Source: Rhodothermales bacterium (GTDB lineage: Bacteria; Bacteroidota; Rhodothermia; Rhodothermales; UBA10348). From it: 44,816 nucleotides of DNA. Positions 16,541 through 23,568 of this stretch are shown one piece after another (position 1 is the first letter of the stretch; each line of letters begins with the position of its first letter). Both the position numbers and the translations under genes were made by a program. Below the pieces are notes generated by a model. That model had not been told where the DNA came from. It saw only the letters and a program-made list of their open reading frames with translations, and did no database searches. The stretch covers positions 1-44,816 of the forward strand of contig JABDJZ010000468.1 in the NCBI GenBank assembly GCA_013003255.1, given 5' to 3'.

Positions 16541-18040
16541 ATGGCAGAACTGAGAGAATATTGCGGTGTCTTCGGCATCATCAATGCACGAAACGCCGCC
16601 CAGACTACCTATCTCGGCCTGCACGCCCTGCAGCACCGGGGGCAGGAAAGCGCGGGCATTGCCACCTCCACTTTTGACGAGGCCAAGGGCCGTCCGGTGA
16701 TGCCGGTGGTCAAGGGCGAAGGCCTCGTGCTTGATGTTTTCCGGGATGCCTCGGTGTTCGATACCCGGCTCCTCGGGACCAAGGCAATCGGCCACAACAG
16801 GTATTCCACGGCCGGCGCGGCCGGCAATTCGTCCAATATCCAGCCGTTTGTGGTGCACTCGCGAGGCGGGAATGTGGCCGTGGCGCACAACGGCAACCTC
16901 TCCAACGCACGCGAGCTGCGCGACGCGTTCTCCGAGCGGGGTACCATCTTTCAGACTACCAGCGACACGGAGCTGATTCTGCACCTGATGGCTCAGAGCC
17001 CCCGGCGGAAGCAGGTTGACCGCATCGTAGACGCCCTGGGACAGATCGAGGGCGCGTTCAGTCTCGTCATGATGACGGACGATGAACTGATCGCTGTCCG
17101 CGACCCGAATGGATTCAGGCCGCTGGCCCTTGGCAAGGTAGCGGGTGGCGGAGCAGATGGTGGCGACGCCTGGTGCGTAGCGAGCGAGACCTGTGCTTTT
17201 GATCTGATCGGCGCAGAGTACGTCCGGGACATTGAGCCGGGAGAGGTCCTGGTCATCAATCAGGCCGGCATGGAGCGGGGCTCTTTCAAGCAGTTCCAGT
17301 TGGCTCAGAATCACGGCGTCAGCCAGTGCGTCTTCGAGTACGTCTACTTCTCGCGCCCCGACTCCCGCATTTTCGGTGAGAACGTAGACAAGGTCCGCCG
17401 GAAGCTGGGCAAGCAGCTTGCCCACGACGCGCCCGTTCCCGAGGACCCCGAGGGCGGCAAGCCCATCGTCATCTCGGTCCCCGACTCCTCCAATACCGCG
17501 ACGCTTGGATACGTCTCCGAATCCCGCAAACTCGGCCGCAAAGCCAAGTACGAAATCGGCCTGATTCGGAATCACTACGTCGGACGAACGTTCATCGCCC
17601 CCGGCCAGGGCCGCAGGGAGACCCGGGTCAGGAGCAAGTTCAATACCGTCACGGGCGTCTTGCAGGGACGTGTTGTTGTGATGGTCGATGACTCCGTGGT
17701 CCGCGGTACAACTGCACGACAGTTGGTCACGATGGTGCGACAGGCCGGCGCCCGTGAGGTGCACTTCCGGGTCGCCTCGCCGCCCGTTGTCAGTCCGTGT
17801 TTCTACGGCATGGACTTCCCCAGCCACGAAGAACTGCTTGCCAACAAGTTTGACGGGGACGTTCAGGCGATGGCGGACTGGCTTGGTGTGGACAGCCTGG
17901 CCTACCTCTCCACGGAAGGGCTTATGGCGGCCGTTCGCGCCGCGAACCCTGCTGACCACGGGTATTGCAATGCGTGCTTCACGGCCAACTACCCAGTGCC
18001 CGTGGAAATGGACGTGACCAAGGAAGAGAACGAGTGGTGA
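16541..18040 (+). CDS. purF: Amidophosphoribosyltransferase
   Basis: A 499-residue enzyme for the first committed step of purine synthesis: PRPP plus glutamine gives 5-phosphoribosylamine. The start at 16541 gives MAELREYCGVFGI, with the catalytic Ntn cysteine at residue 8 after a short propeptide; the frame is open 45 codons upstream but those overlap the previous gene. The glutaminase half has LHALQHRGQESAGIA and AIGHNRYSTAG; the phosphoribosyl half has the PRPP loop VVVMVDDSVVRGTT. Cysteines in QCVFEYVYFSRPDS, SPCFYGMDF and YCNACF correspond to the four ligands of the 4Fe-4S cluster in the Bacillus-type enzyme, so this is the iron-sulfur, propeptide-containing class. It ends a unit; 360 bp of mostly non-coding DNA follow. 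Confidence 0.97.
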   Translation: MAELREYCGVFGIINARNAAQTTYLGLHALQHRGQESAGIATSTFDEAKGRPVMPVVKGEGLVLDVFRDASVFDTRLLGTKAIGHNRYSTAGAAGNSSNIQPFVVHSRGGNVAVAHNGNLSNARELRDAFSERGTIFQTTSDTELILHLMAQSPRRKQVDRIVDALGQIEGAFSLVMMTDDELIAVRDPNGFRPLALGKVAGGGADGGDAWCVASETCAFDLIGAEYVRDIEPGEVLVINQAGMERGSFKQFQLAQNHGVSQCVFEYVYFSRPDSRIFGENVDKVRRKLGKQLAHDAPVPEDPEGGKPIVISVPDSSNTATLGYVSESRKLGRKAKYEIGLIRNHYVGRTFIAPGQGRRETRVRSKFNTVTGVLQGRVVVMVDDSVVRGTTARQLVTMVRQAGAREVHFRVASPPVVSPCFYGMDFPSHEELLANKFDGDVQAMADWLGVDSLAYLSTEGLMAAVRAANPADHGYCNACFTANYPVPVEMDVTKEENEW

Positions 18041-18101
18041 GCGGCTCAGGCGCCCACACCCAAGCTGTGTCAGTCAAGATTCCGTGAAGAGTGCTCGGAA
18101 T

Positions 18102-18115
18102 GGCACATATGTGCC
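18102..18115. repeat. 14-base perfect palindrome downstream of purF
   Basis: GGCACATATGTGCC is self-complementary over its full length and lies 62 bases after the purF stop. No T-run follows. It may be a regulator binding site for the short unit that ends at the terminator near 18331-18367. No other copy was noticed in the window. Confidence 0.35.
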
Positions 18116-18195
18116 GCGAAGGGATTGTGAAGGCGCCTCAATTGCGTTTCATTCCGGTCTAACCCCCTCACCCACCGAACCGGTACAGCCATCGG

Positions 18196-18288
18196 ATGCG
18201 CAATCCTATAGACAGCGCGATCCGGGCAATGACGCTTGGGGCAGGCGTCGTTGGTCTGATCGTATTGACTGTCTTCCAACTCCTCTAG
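18196..18288 (+). CDS. Possible 30-residue single-span membrane peptide
   Basis: ATG at 18196 to TAG at 18286-18288 encodes a charged N-terminus (MRNPIDSAIRAM) followed by an uninterrupted hydrophobic stretch (TLGAGVVGLIVLTVFQLL) long enough to cross the membrane once. It lies in an otherwise empty region and ends 42 bases before a strong terminator, which suits a short transcript. Against it: there is no obvious Shine-Dalgarno sequence, and a frame this short can arise by chance. I do not recognise a family. If real it would be a small subunit or regulator of a membrane complex, by analogy with other single-span microproteins. Confidence 0.33.
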   Translation: MRNPIDSAIRAMTLGAGVVGLIVLTVFQLL

Positions 18289-18330
18289 CCCCCTGGCTTC
18301 TCGGGCTCGCTCAAGCCCGATGACAGTTTG

Positions 18331-18367
18331 AAAAGACACGACTTCGTTCCGGAGTCGTGTCTTTTTT
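18331..18367 (+). terminator. Strong rho-independent terminator
   Basis: AAAAGACACGACT (18331-18343), a nine-base loop, then AGTCGTGTCTTTT (18353-18365) form a 13-bp perfect stem, and the T-run continues to 18367. It separates the purF-side transcript (or the short unit at 18196) from the glycosyltransferase gene starting at 18401. Confidence 0.88.
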
Positions 18368-18400
18368 TGACCCATCCCTTTCAGACCCGCCCTGCTCCCC

Positions 18401-19630
18401 TTGAGGATCCTGGTCATTGTCAATGTCTACCGCCCTGACTTGGGGGGTGGTGTCCTGTTTGCCGACTTCCTGGAAGGGCTCGTCGACCGCGGGTTCACCG
18501 TGGAGGTTCGTTGCGCGTATCCGTACTACCCGGAATGGCAGGACAAGACGGGCCGTAATGGTCTGGCAATCGCTGAATCTGTTGAGGGCAGGGTGCGCGT
18601 GCGGCGTTTCGGCCTGTTCATCCCCCGAGATGCGGAGCGCCTCGGCCAGCGACTGCTCCACGAGGCGTCTTTTCTTCTGTCCCTGTCCCGCGTGCTCCCG
18701 GCTCCAGGCGAGTTTGACCTCGTCATGGCCTACTGCCCCCTGGTAGGCGGTCTTGCCTACGGAGTCCTGGCTTCACGGAGTACGGGAGCACCTCTGTGGC
18801 TCAACGTCCAGGATCTTGCGGCCGAGGCCGCCGCTTCGGCCGGCATCGTGCAGTCGGGCGGCGCCGGCAACATGCTCCTGCGTATCCAGCGCTGGCTCTT
18901 TAACAGGGCCCACGTCTGGAGCACCATCTCCCCTGTCATGCGGCGACGTCTCCTGCCGCTGACCCGGCATGACCAGCCCGTCCACGAACTCCCCAACTGG
19001 CTGCACGGATCACTGCGGGATGCCATCCTTGAGGTGGCGGAAGTGCCGCGTCCGCTACCGACCGGACCGATTCGACTGCTCTACTCGGGCAATATCGGCG
19101 GAAAGCAGGACCTGCTGGTCTTCTGCCGGTGGCTGGCTGGGACGGATGCCGACTTCGTGTTCGACATCCGAGGCGCTGGCAGTGGCGCCGAGGCTATCGC
19201 CACGTGGCTGGCGGAGCACGGTGACCCTCGATTCTCGCTGGCTCCACTCACCGACGAAGCGGGACTGGCAAGGGGACTGGCTGCGTGCGACCTGTTCGTC
19301 GTCACGGAGAAGGCCGGAGCAGGGGATTCATTCATACCGAGCAAGCTCCTGCCCGCATTCGGTACCGGTACCGCCGTCCTCGCCGTCTGCGATGCCACCT
19401 CGCCCCTGGGCACCGAGATGGCCGAGGCCGGGTGTGGTCCGCTGTACACGTGGGACGCCCTCGAGTCCCTGGCAGGACTCCTGCAGAACCCTGCCAAGTT
19501 GCGGGACGTACTTCCCCAGTGGCGTGCGGCGGCCAAGCAAAGGGGCCTGCGTTACGACCGAGACCAGATCATTGACCGGTACGCAGCACTAATTCGCCGC
19601 CGGGTCGCGGGAGAGCAATCAAATGAGTGA
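18401..19630 (+). CDS. Glycosyltransferase family 4, WcaI-like
   Basis: A 409-residue GT-B fold enzyme. The N-terminal donor-independent half begins RILVIVNVYRPDLGGGVLFA and includes LWLNVQDLAAEAA; the C-terminal half carries RLLYSGNIGGKQDLL, FDIRGAGSGAEA and the nucleotide-sugar segment TEKAGAGDSFIPSKLL with the conserved glutamate region and glycine-rich turn. It resembles WcaI-type transferases of exopolysaccharide pathways; donor and acceptor are unknown. The start is a TTG at 18401, because family proteins begin directly with MRILxV and no ATG fits. It starts 33 bases after a terminator, so the promoter must be short or overlap it. Its last 8 bases overlap the GroES-like gene. Confidence 0.87.
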   Translation: MRILVIVNVYRPDLGGGVLFADFLEGLVDRGFTVEVRCAYPYYPEWQDKTGRNGLAIAESVEGRVRVRRFGLFIPRDAERLGQRLLHEASFLLSLSRVLPAPGEFDLVMAYCPLVGGLAYGVLASRSTGAPLWLNVQDLAAEAAASAGIVQSGGAGNMLLRIQRWLFNRAHVWSTISPVMRRRLLPLTRHDQPVHELPNWLHGSLRDAILEVAEVPRPLPTGPIRLLYSGNIGGKQDLLVFCRWLAGTDADFVFDIRGAGSGAEAIATWLAEHGDPRFSLAPLTDEAGLARGLAACDLFVVTEKAGAGDSFIPSKLLPAFGTGTAVLAVCDATSPLGTEMAEAGCGPLYTWDALESLAGLLQNPAKLRDVLPQWRAAAKQRGLRYDRDQIIDRYAALIRRRVAGEQSNE

Positions 19631-20021
19631 GATCATACTCGTCGGGGATCGTCTGTTGGTGGATCCCGACGAAGGCGAACGCCAAACAGCTTCCGGACTG
19701 GTCCTGCCCGCCAGCGTCTCCGAGCGGGACAAGGTGCAGGGGGGCCGAGTGGTCCGCGTCGGCCCCGGCTACATTATCCCAAACCCGGAGTTCTCCGAGG
19801 GAGAGCCGTGGGCCCCCCGGCGGGACGCGGTGCGCTACCTGCCCTTACAGGCACGACCCGGCGATTACGCTTTCTTCCTCCGGAAGGAGGCCATTGAGCT
19901 GACCTTCGAGGAGCGCAACTACCTGATCGTTTCCCACGGGGCCATCCTCGCCATCATTCGGGAGGATCCCGAGGACATCCTGGATCGCATCGAGAAGCCG
20001 GACGACCTGGAAGAGCTTTAG
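19623..20021 (+). CDS. Divergent GroES-like (Cpn10) protein
   Basis: 132 residues against about 95 for canonical GroES. The Cpn10 pattern is clear at both ends: ILVGDRLLVDPDEGERQTAS with SGLVLPASVSERDKVQGGRV and VRVGPGYIIP at the start, and GDYAFFLRKEAIELTFEERN with YLIVSHGAILAIIRED later. Two departures are a 25-residue insertion (NPEFSEGEPWAPRRDAV) in the mid region and an acidic C-terminal extension (IEKPDDLEEL). No groEL is next to it; it overlaps the upstream glycosyltransferase by 8 bases (ATGAGTGA), so translation is coupled. It may be a second, specialised co-chaperonin, or a Cpn10-fold protein with another job. The downstream convergent gap to ricT is 69 bp of GC-rich inverted-repeat sequence. 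Confidence 0.82.
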   Translation: MSEIILVGDRLLVDPDEGERQTASGLVLPASVSERDKVQGGRVVRVGPGYIIPNPEFSEGEPWAPRRDAVRYLPLQARPGDYAFFLRKEAIELTFEERNYLIVSHGAILAIIREDPEDILDRIEKPDDLEEL

Positions 20022-20090
20022 GGCGGTCGAAGCGCCGCGGTCGCGGCCTCCGCAGCCCGGCGGCCGCCCAAGTGGCTCTGCCAGCCTCTG

Positions 20091-21059
20091 TCAGCTTCCC
20101 GGCTTGCTCCTCTTTGGCATGTAGGGTCTGACCTGCTCCAGCGTCAGGTTCATCCAGGAGCCGCTGTCCATCTGCAGCAGAACGGTCTCCTTGAAGATGT
20201 CCACTTTGCGAACCACCGCGGACCCATCATCTGTCTTCAGGCGCGCATCCACCCGGGGGAATCTTCGAAGCGCGGCCATGTAGGCCTCCAGTTCGTAGTT
20301 GAGGCAGCACTTCAGGCGTCCGCACTGCCCCGACAGCCGGCCTGGATTCAGAGGCAGATTCTGCGTCTTGGCTGACTGGGTGGAAACGGGCTTGAATTCC
20401 TGGAGCCACGTGGAACAGCACAACTCACGACCACAGGAGCCGATGCCGCCTATTCGCGCGGCTTCGTCCCGGGCCCCGATCTGACGAAGCTCGACGCGGG
20501 TCCGGAAACGGCGGGCAAGTTTCCGAACCAGTTCGCGGAAATCCACTCTGTGATCGGCGGTGAAATAGAAGGTGACCTTCTTCCCGTCAAACTGCCATTC
20601 GACGTCCACAAGCTTCATGGGAAGGCCCATGCGGTCGATGGTTCGCCGTCCGATCAGGAAGGTCTCGGTCTCCCGTTCCCGGTTTTCCTCCAGCCGGTCC
20701 AGATCCTGCGCCGTGGCCTGGCGCGCCACAGCGGGGAAGTCAGCGTCCTCTTCAAGGCTCTTGGAGCGGAGCCGGATGCGGACCATCTGCCCGGACAGCT
20801 TGACCGTTCCAAGGTCCAGCCCTCGATCAGCCTCCACCAGCACGTGGTCACCCGTCTGTACATCCCTGAGATCGCACCGGTAGAAGGCCTTGCGCCCCCC
20901 CTTGAAGCCCACCTCGATGATGGGAAACCACTCGGACTCGGGCGGTGAGCCCATGTCGGTCAGCCAGTCAGCCGGCTGATTGGAGGGACAGGCGTCGGTT
21001 CCGCAGTCGCCTGAGGAGCAACCGCCGGTCCCACCGGATCCGCAGGATTCACACGCCAT
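20091..21059 (-). CDS. ricT: PSP1-domain protein RicT (YaaT) with Cys-rich N-terminus
   Basis: 322 residues. The PSP1/RicT core contains VEADRGLDLGTVKLSG, KVTFYFTADHRVDFRELVRK and the characteristic cysteine clusters GIGSCGRELCCSTWL and SGQCGRLKCCLNYE. In Bacillus, RicT (YaaT) works with RicA and RicF in a Y-complex that carries iron-sulfur clusters and affects RNase Y activity; the gene sits beside holB there too, as here. A second feature is the N-terminal tail, with six cysteines in the first 24 residues (MACESCGSG, then GGCSSGDCGTDAC), suggesting an additional metal or cluster site. The start overlaps the holB stop by 11 bases, so it is translated from the holB transcript. The biochemical role in this organism is inferred. 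Confidence 0.9.
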   Translation of the reverse strand: MACESCGSGGTGGCSSGDCGTDACPSNQPADWLTDMGSPPESEWFPIIEVGFKGGRKAFYRCDLRDVQTGDHVLVEADRGLDLGTVKLSGQMVRIRLRSKSLEEDADFPAVARQATAQDLDRLEENRERETETFLIGRRTIDRMGLPMKLVDVEWQFDGKKVTFYFTADHRVDFRELVRKLARRFRTRVELRQIGARDEAARIGGIGSCGRELCCSTWLQEFKPVSTQSAKTQNLPLNPGRLSGQCGRLKCCLNYELEAYMAALRRFPRVDARLKTDDGSAVVRKVDIFKETVLLQMDSGSWMNLTLEQVRPYMPKRSKPGS

Positions 21060-22212
21060 CGGTCAGCGCCTCGGTAAGGTGCTCCACAGGCCTGCCCCGC
21101 ATCGCATCATGGAGGGACTGTGCCAGGACCGTCAGAACCAGTCGGCTGTTGGCGTTGCGCTCCAATCGAATAATGCACTCCTCCACGAGCCGAGCCATCA
21201 ACTCCGGGTCCGCATCGGCCAATCCCGCGGCGAACTTCCGAATCTCCGTGGACTGGTCCGTATTGACGATGGGCGCGCTGTCTCCCAGTACCCGAATCAG
21301 GTTGAGATCCCGGATCCAGCCCAGCATCAACTCGAGGATGAACTTGATCTGCTCCCGGCCAAGCCGACTCATGGCCTCGATCTGCTCCGCCATGCGATCT
21401 GAAGCGGTCCAGGCCGTGTAGGAGCCACGCAGAAACCTGAGGACTTCCGCCCGGGCCGCCATCAGTTCCTCGGACGCAGCAAGGTCCAGGGCCCTCGCGA
21501 AGCTCCCATCGGCCATGCGGGCAATCGCCTCGGCGGCCGGGCCGGCTGCCAACTTGCGATTCAGGATCCCCGCGGTAATCTCCTCCGCCGTAAGCCGGTC
21601 AAATCGCAGGTGCTGACAACGGGAAAGGATGGTCGGGAGCATCCGATCCGGTCTCGAACTGGTCAGCAGGAAGACGGTCTGCTCCGTGGGCTCTTCCAGC
21701 AGTTTGAGGAACGCGTTCGCAGCCTCTTTCCTCAGGAGTTCGGCATCAGAAAGGATGGCAATCTTGTAGCTGCCTTCTACCGGCCGGAATCGGATGATCT
21801 TCCGCAGTTCCTTGTTGATCCGGTCCACACTGTACTGGACCTGCTTGGAGGAAGAACTGCCTGGTTCGTTCAGCTTGGCCCGCCGCATGTAGTCCATGGT
21901 GGCATACGGCTCCTGGGCGAGCTGGTTGATGCGCTCCTGGACCTCTGCGGCCTTGGCATCATTCGGCTGCGGGATCAGCAGGTGGACATCCGGATGAATC
22001 AGGCGGGAGACCTTCCCGCAGGCATTGCAGGTACCGCAGGGACGCCCTTCTTCCGTACACAAGAGTGTTTGGGCAAACACCAGGGCAGCGGCACGCTTAC
22101 CGGTACCGTCGGGGCCGTGAAACAGGTACGCATGGGCGACCCGCTCCCGCTCGACGGCAGCCTTGAGGGCCGAGACGGCCCGCCTTTGTCCTATGATGGA
22201 TTCCCAGTTCAT
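21049..22212 (-). CDS. holB: DNA polymerase III delta-prime subunit
   Basis: A 387-residue AAA+ clamp-loader subunit. Visible motifs are MNWESIIGQRRAVSALKAAV, Walker-A-type FHGPDGTGK, the zinc-binding CGTCNACGKVSRLIHPD, and the sensor/finger region EEPTEQTVFLLTSSRPDRML with PTILSRCQHLRFDRLTAEE (the S-R-C motif). Delta-prime subunits are the rigid stator of the clamp loader; here the P-loop looks intact. Length is slightly above the E. coli protein. It is the first gene of the holB-ricT pair, and its start is 83 bp from the divergent tRNA gene, with both promoters in that interval. Confidence 0.95.
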   Translation of the reverse strand: MNWESIIGQRRAVSALKAAVERERVAHAYLFHGPDGTGKRAAALVFAQTLLCTEEGRPCGTCNACGKVSRLIHPDVHLLIPQPNDAKAAEVQERINQLAQEPYATMDYMRRAKLNEPGSSSSKQVQYSVDRINKELRKIIRFRPVEGSYKIAILSDAELLRKEAANAFLKLLEEPTEQTVFLLTSSRPDRMLPTILSRCQHLRFDRLTAEEITAGILNRKLAAGPAAEAIARMADGSFARALDLAASEELMAARAEVLRFLRGSYTAWTASDRMAEQIEAMSRLGREQIKFILELMLGWIRDLNLIRVLGDSAPIVNTDQSTEIRKFAAGLADADPELMARLVEECIIRLERNANSRLVLTVLAQSLHDAMRGRPVEHLTEALTDGV

Positions 22213-22256
22213 GCGTTCACTACGCGTGAAGATACGTCAGTTAGCACCCTTGATCG

Positions 22257-22285
22257 TTGACCAGCGAATCTGAACGCGCTAGCTT
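22257..22285 (+). promoter_or_regulatory. Sigma70-type promoter of the tRNA gene
   Basis: TTGACC (22257-22262), a 17-base spacer and TAGCTT (22280-22285) stand 10 bases before the mature 5' end of the tRNA at 22296. Spacing and position are those expected of a housekeeping promoter, so this is the best-supported promoter in the window. It shows that -35/-10 elements of the classical kind can be used here. Confidence 0.65.
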
Positions 22286-22295
22286 TGGCCCGCTC

Positions 22296-22369
22296 GGCGC
22301 GGTAGCTCAGCTGGTTAGAGCGACGGACTCATAACCCGTAGGTCGGCAGTTCAAGTCTGCCCCGCGCCA
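22296..22369 (+). tRNA. tRNA-Met (anticodon CAU), elongator type
   Basis: A complete 74-base cloverleaf. The acceptor stem is GGCGCGG (22296-22302) with CCGCGCC (22362-22368) and discriminator A; the D-arm is GCTC/GAGC with AGCTGGTTA; the anticodon loop is CTCATAA; the T-arm is GGCAG/CTGCC around TTCAAGT. CCA is not encoded. G1-C72 is paired, unlike initiator tRNA, so this is an elongator tRNA-Met; a CAU tRNA-Ile2 read through lysidine is the alternative. One A-C mismatch closes the anticodon stem (positions 31-39). Confidence 0.95.
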
Positions 22370-22373
22370 CAAG

Positions 22374-22408
22374 AAAGGGAGTGCCCACATAGGACACTCC
22401 CTTTTTTT
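22374..22408 (+). terminator. Rho-independent terminator after tRNA-Met
   Basis: AAAGGGAGTG (22374-22383), an 11-base loop, then CACTCCCTTT (22395-22404), with the T-run continuing to 22408. It begins 4 bases after the tRNA and makes the tRNA a monocistronic unit. Confidence 0.88.
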
Positions 22409-22467
22409 GTGCGCCTCTGGTACCTGCCCCAGAGGCTGAGCAGGCTGGCGCTGTTCGCTCTCCGGGA

Positions 22468-23508
22468 CTACATGTCCTCCCAGTACTCTTCCGGCATGTC
22501 CTGGGCCAGCGCCAGCGCTCCCTCGGCTCCGGCGTACAGGGGGTCGTCGATGACCCGGATGTTGAATGCTCCGAAGGATTTCAGCTCCTCCGTGAGGCCC
22601 TCGGCCAGTCCCTTGATCTGGCTGCCTCCGCCGGCCAGGAAGACGTTCTGCTTGACCTCCTCCTGGAAATCGGGCTCGTACCGCGCGATGAGATCCATCA
22701 TCGCTTCCGCCAGCACGGGCACGATGCTCTCGCAAACCGCCCGGACATCCGTGGTAACGTCGAGCGACGTCGACACGCCACCCACCGGCACTTTGACCTT
22801 CACGCGCTCGCGGTGGCTGCCCACGAACCCGTGCTCTTCCTTGAAGGAGCGAATCATGGTCTCGCTGAACTTGGCCTCCGGATGGCGCTCTCCAAGGCGG
22901 TTCGCCAGTTGCTGGTCCAGGAAGTCCCCGGCAACCGTGATGGTCCGCTGGTCCTCCTCACCGGGCATGGTCCCGTGCATGATGCAGAAGTCCGCCGTTC
23001 CGGCGCCGATGTCGATGATCAGGGCGTTGTTGAGCGTTCCCAGCCCATAGGCTACGGCGAATGGCTCAGACACCACCATCAGGGAGTCGGCGTATTCCTT
23101 GACCGCGTTCCGAATGGCCAGCTTGTTGACGCGCAGGGCTTCGGCGGGCACGCCCACGGCCGCGTAGATCTCGCTGGCCTTGCCGGGGTTGACCTGCTCG
23201 ATCAGGTGATGCACCAGAGCCCGGACGGCTTCCTCGTCACGTTGGGTCCCATCGCGAATCACACCCTGCTCGAGCGGCCGGGTCAGTTTCAGGGACAGCC
23301 TGTTCTCCAGGGCATCGGAGCCAAAGAGGATGTCGCGGCCCAGCATCTTCTTGGCCACAAAGTCCTTGGGCCAGCCGACATAGCTCTGGACCCATTCTCT
23401 TTTACCGTTGGACGCCACGATGGCGCTTCGGGAGGTCCCGAGGTCGATGCCGATATACAACGTCCGGTCGGCCGTGCCGTTGGACGAGGTCTTCTTCTTG
23501 GTGGCCAT
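22468..23508 (-). CDS. MamK-like bacterial actin
   Basis: A 346-residue actin/MreB-superfamily ATPase. Phosphate-1 loop YIGIDLGTSRSAIV (about 18-31), phosphate-2 loop IIDIGAGTADF (164-174) and adenosine motif FLAGGGSQIKGL are present; E148 in VVSEPFAVAYGLG and D166 correspond to the catalytic pair. From memory the match is closer to MamK of magnetotactic bacteria than to MreB: VGWPKDFVAKKMLGRDILFG, RPLEQGVIRD, VGVPAEALRVNKLAI, GTMPGEEDQRTITVAGDFLD and the C-terminal LAQDMPEEYW all have counterparts. Start at 23508 (MATKKKTS); the frame is open 10 codons upstream. There are no other magnetosome genes. The gene follows the membrane-anchored amidase by 60 bp on the same strand, so a link to envelope work or cell organisation is possible. 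Filament formation is inferred. Confidence 0.87.
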   Translation of the reverse strand: MATKKKTSSNGTADRTLYIGIDLGTSRSAIVASNGKREWVQSYVGWPKDFVAKKMLGRDILFGSDALENRLSLKLTRPLEQGVIRDGTQRDEEAVRALVHHLIEQVNPGKASEIYAAVGVPAEALRVNKLAIRNAVKEYADSLMVVSEPFAVAYGLGTLNNALIIDIGAGTADFCIMHGTMPGEEDQRTITVAGDFLDQQLANRLGERHPEAKFSETMIRSFKEEHGFVGSHRERVKVKVPVGGVSTSLDVTTDVRAVCESIVPVLAEAMMDLIARYEPDFQEEVKQNVFLAGGGSQIKGLAEGLTEELKSFGAFNIRVIDDPLYAGAEGALALAQDMPEEYWEDM

Positions 23509-23568
23509 GATCTTGCTTCTGTTGGTCTGTGCCGGCACTGCCGACGGTGGGATACCGAGGGGCGGTGG

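Larger units (their letters stand above)
18041..18400 (+). other. Intergenic stretch between purF and the glycosyltransferase gene
   Basis: These 360 bp hold no long gene. Visible elements are a 14-base perfect palindrome GGCACATATGTGCC (18102-18115), a possible 30-codon membrane peptide (18196-18288), a hairpin TCGGGCT/AGCCCGA (18301-18307 with 18314-18320) lacking a T-run, and a strong terminator (18331-18367). A 79-codon frame at 18084-18323 has unlikely composition. The layout, dyad then short frame then terminator, would also suit a small RNA. Confidence 0.5.

Noticed and set aside
16508..17959. 483-codon frame antisense to purF
   Set aside because: purF is certain; the antisense product has no recognisable motif and exists because of the codon-position GC bias.
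18301..18320. TCGGGCT/AGCCCGA hairpin as a terminator
   Set aside because: No T-run follows; the strong terminator lies just downstream.
18084..18323. 79-codon frame between purF and the glycosyltransferase
   Set aside because: No start signal, mixed composition, and it overlaps hairpins; the 30-codon frame at 18196 is the better candidate, in another frame.
22296..22369. Initiator tRNA-fMet
   Set aside because: The first base pair of the acceptor stem is G-C and paired; initiator tRNAs have an unpaired C1-A72.
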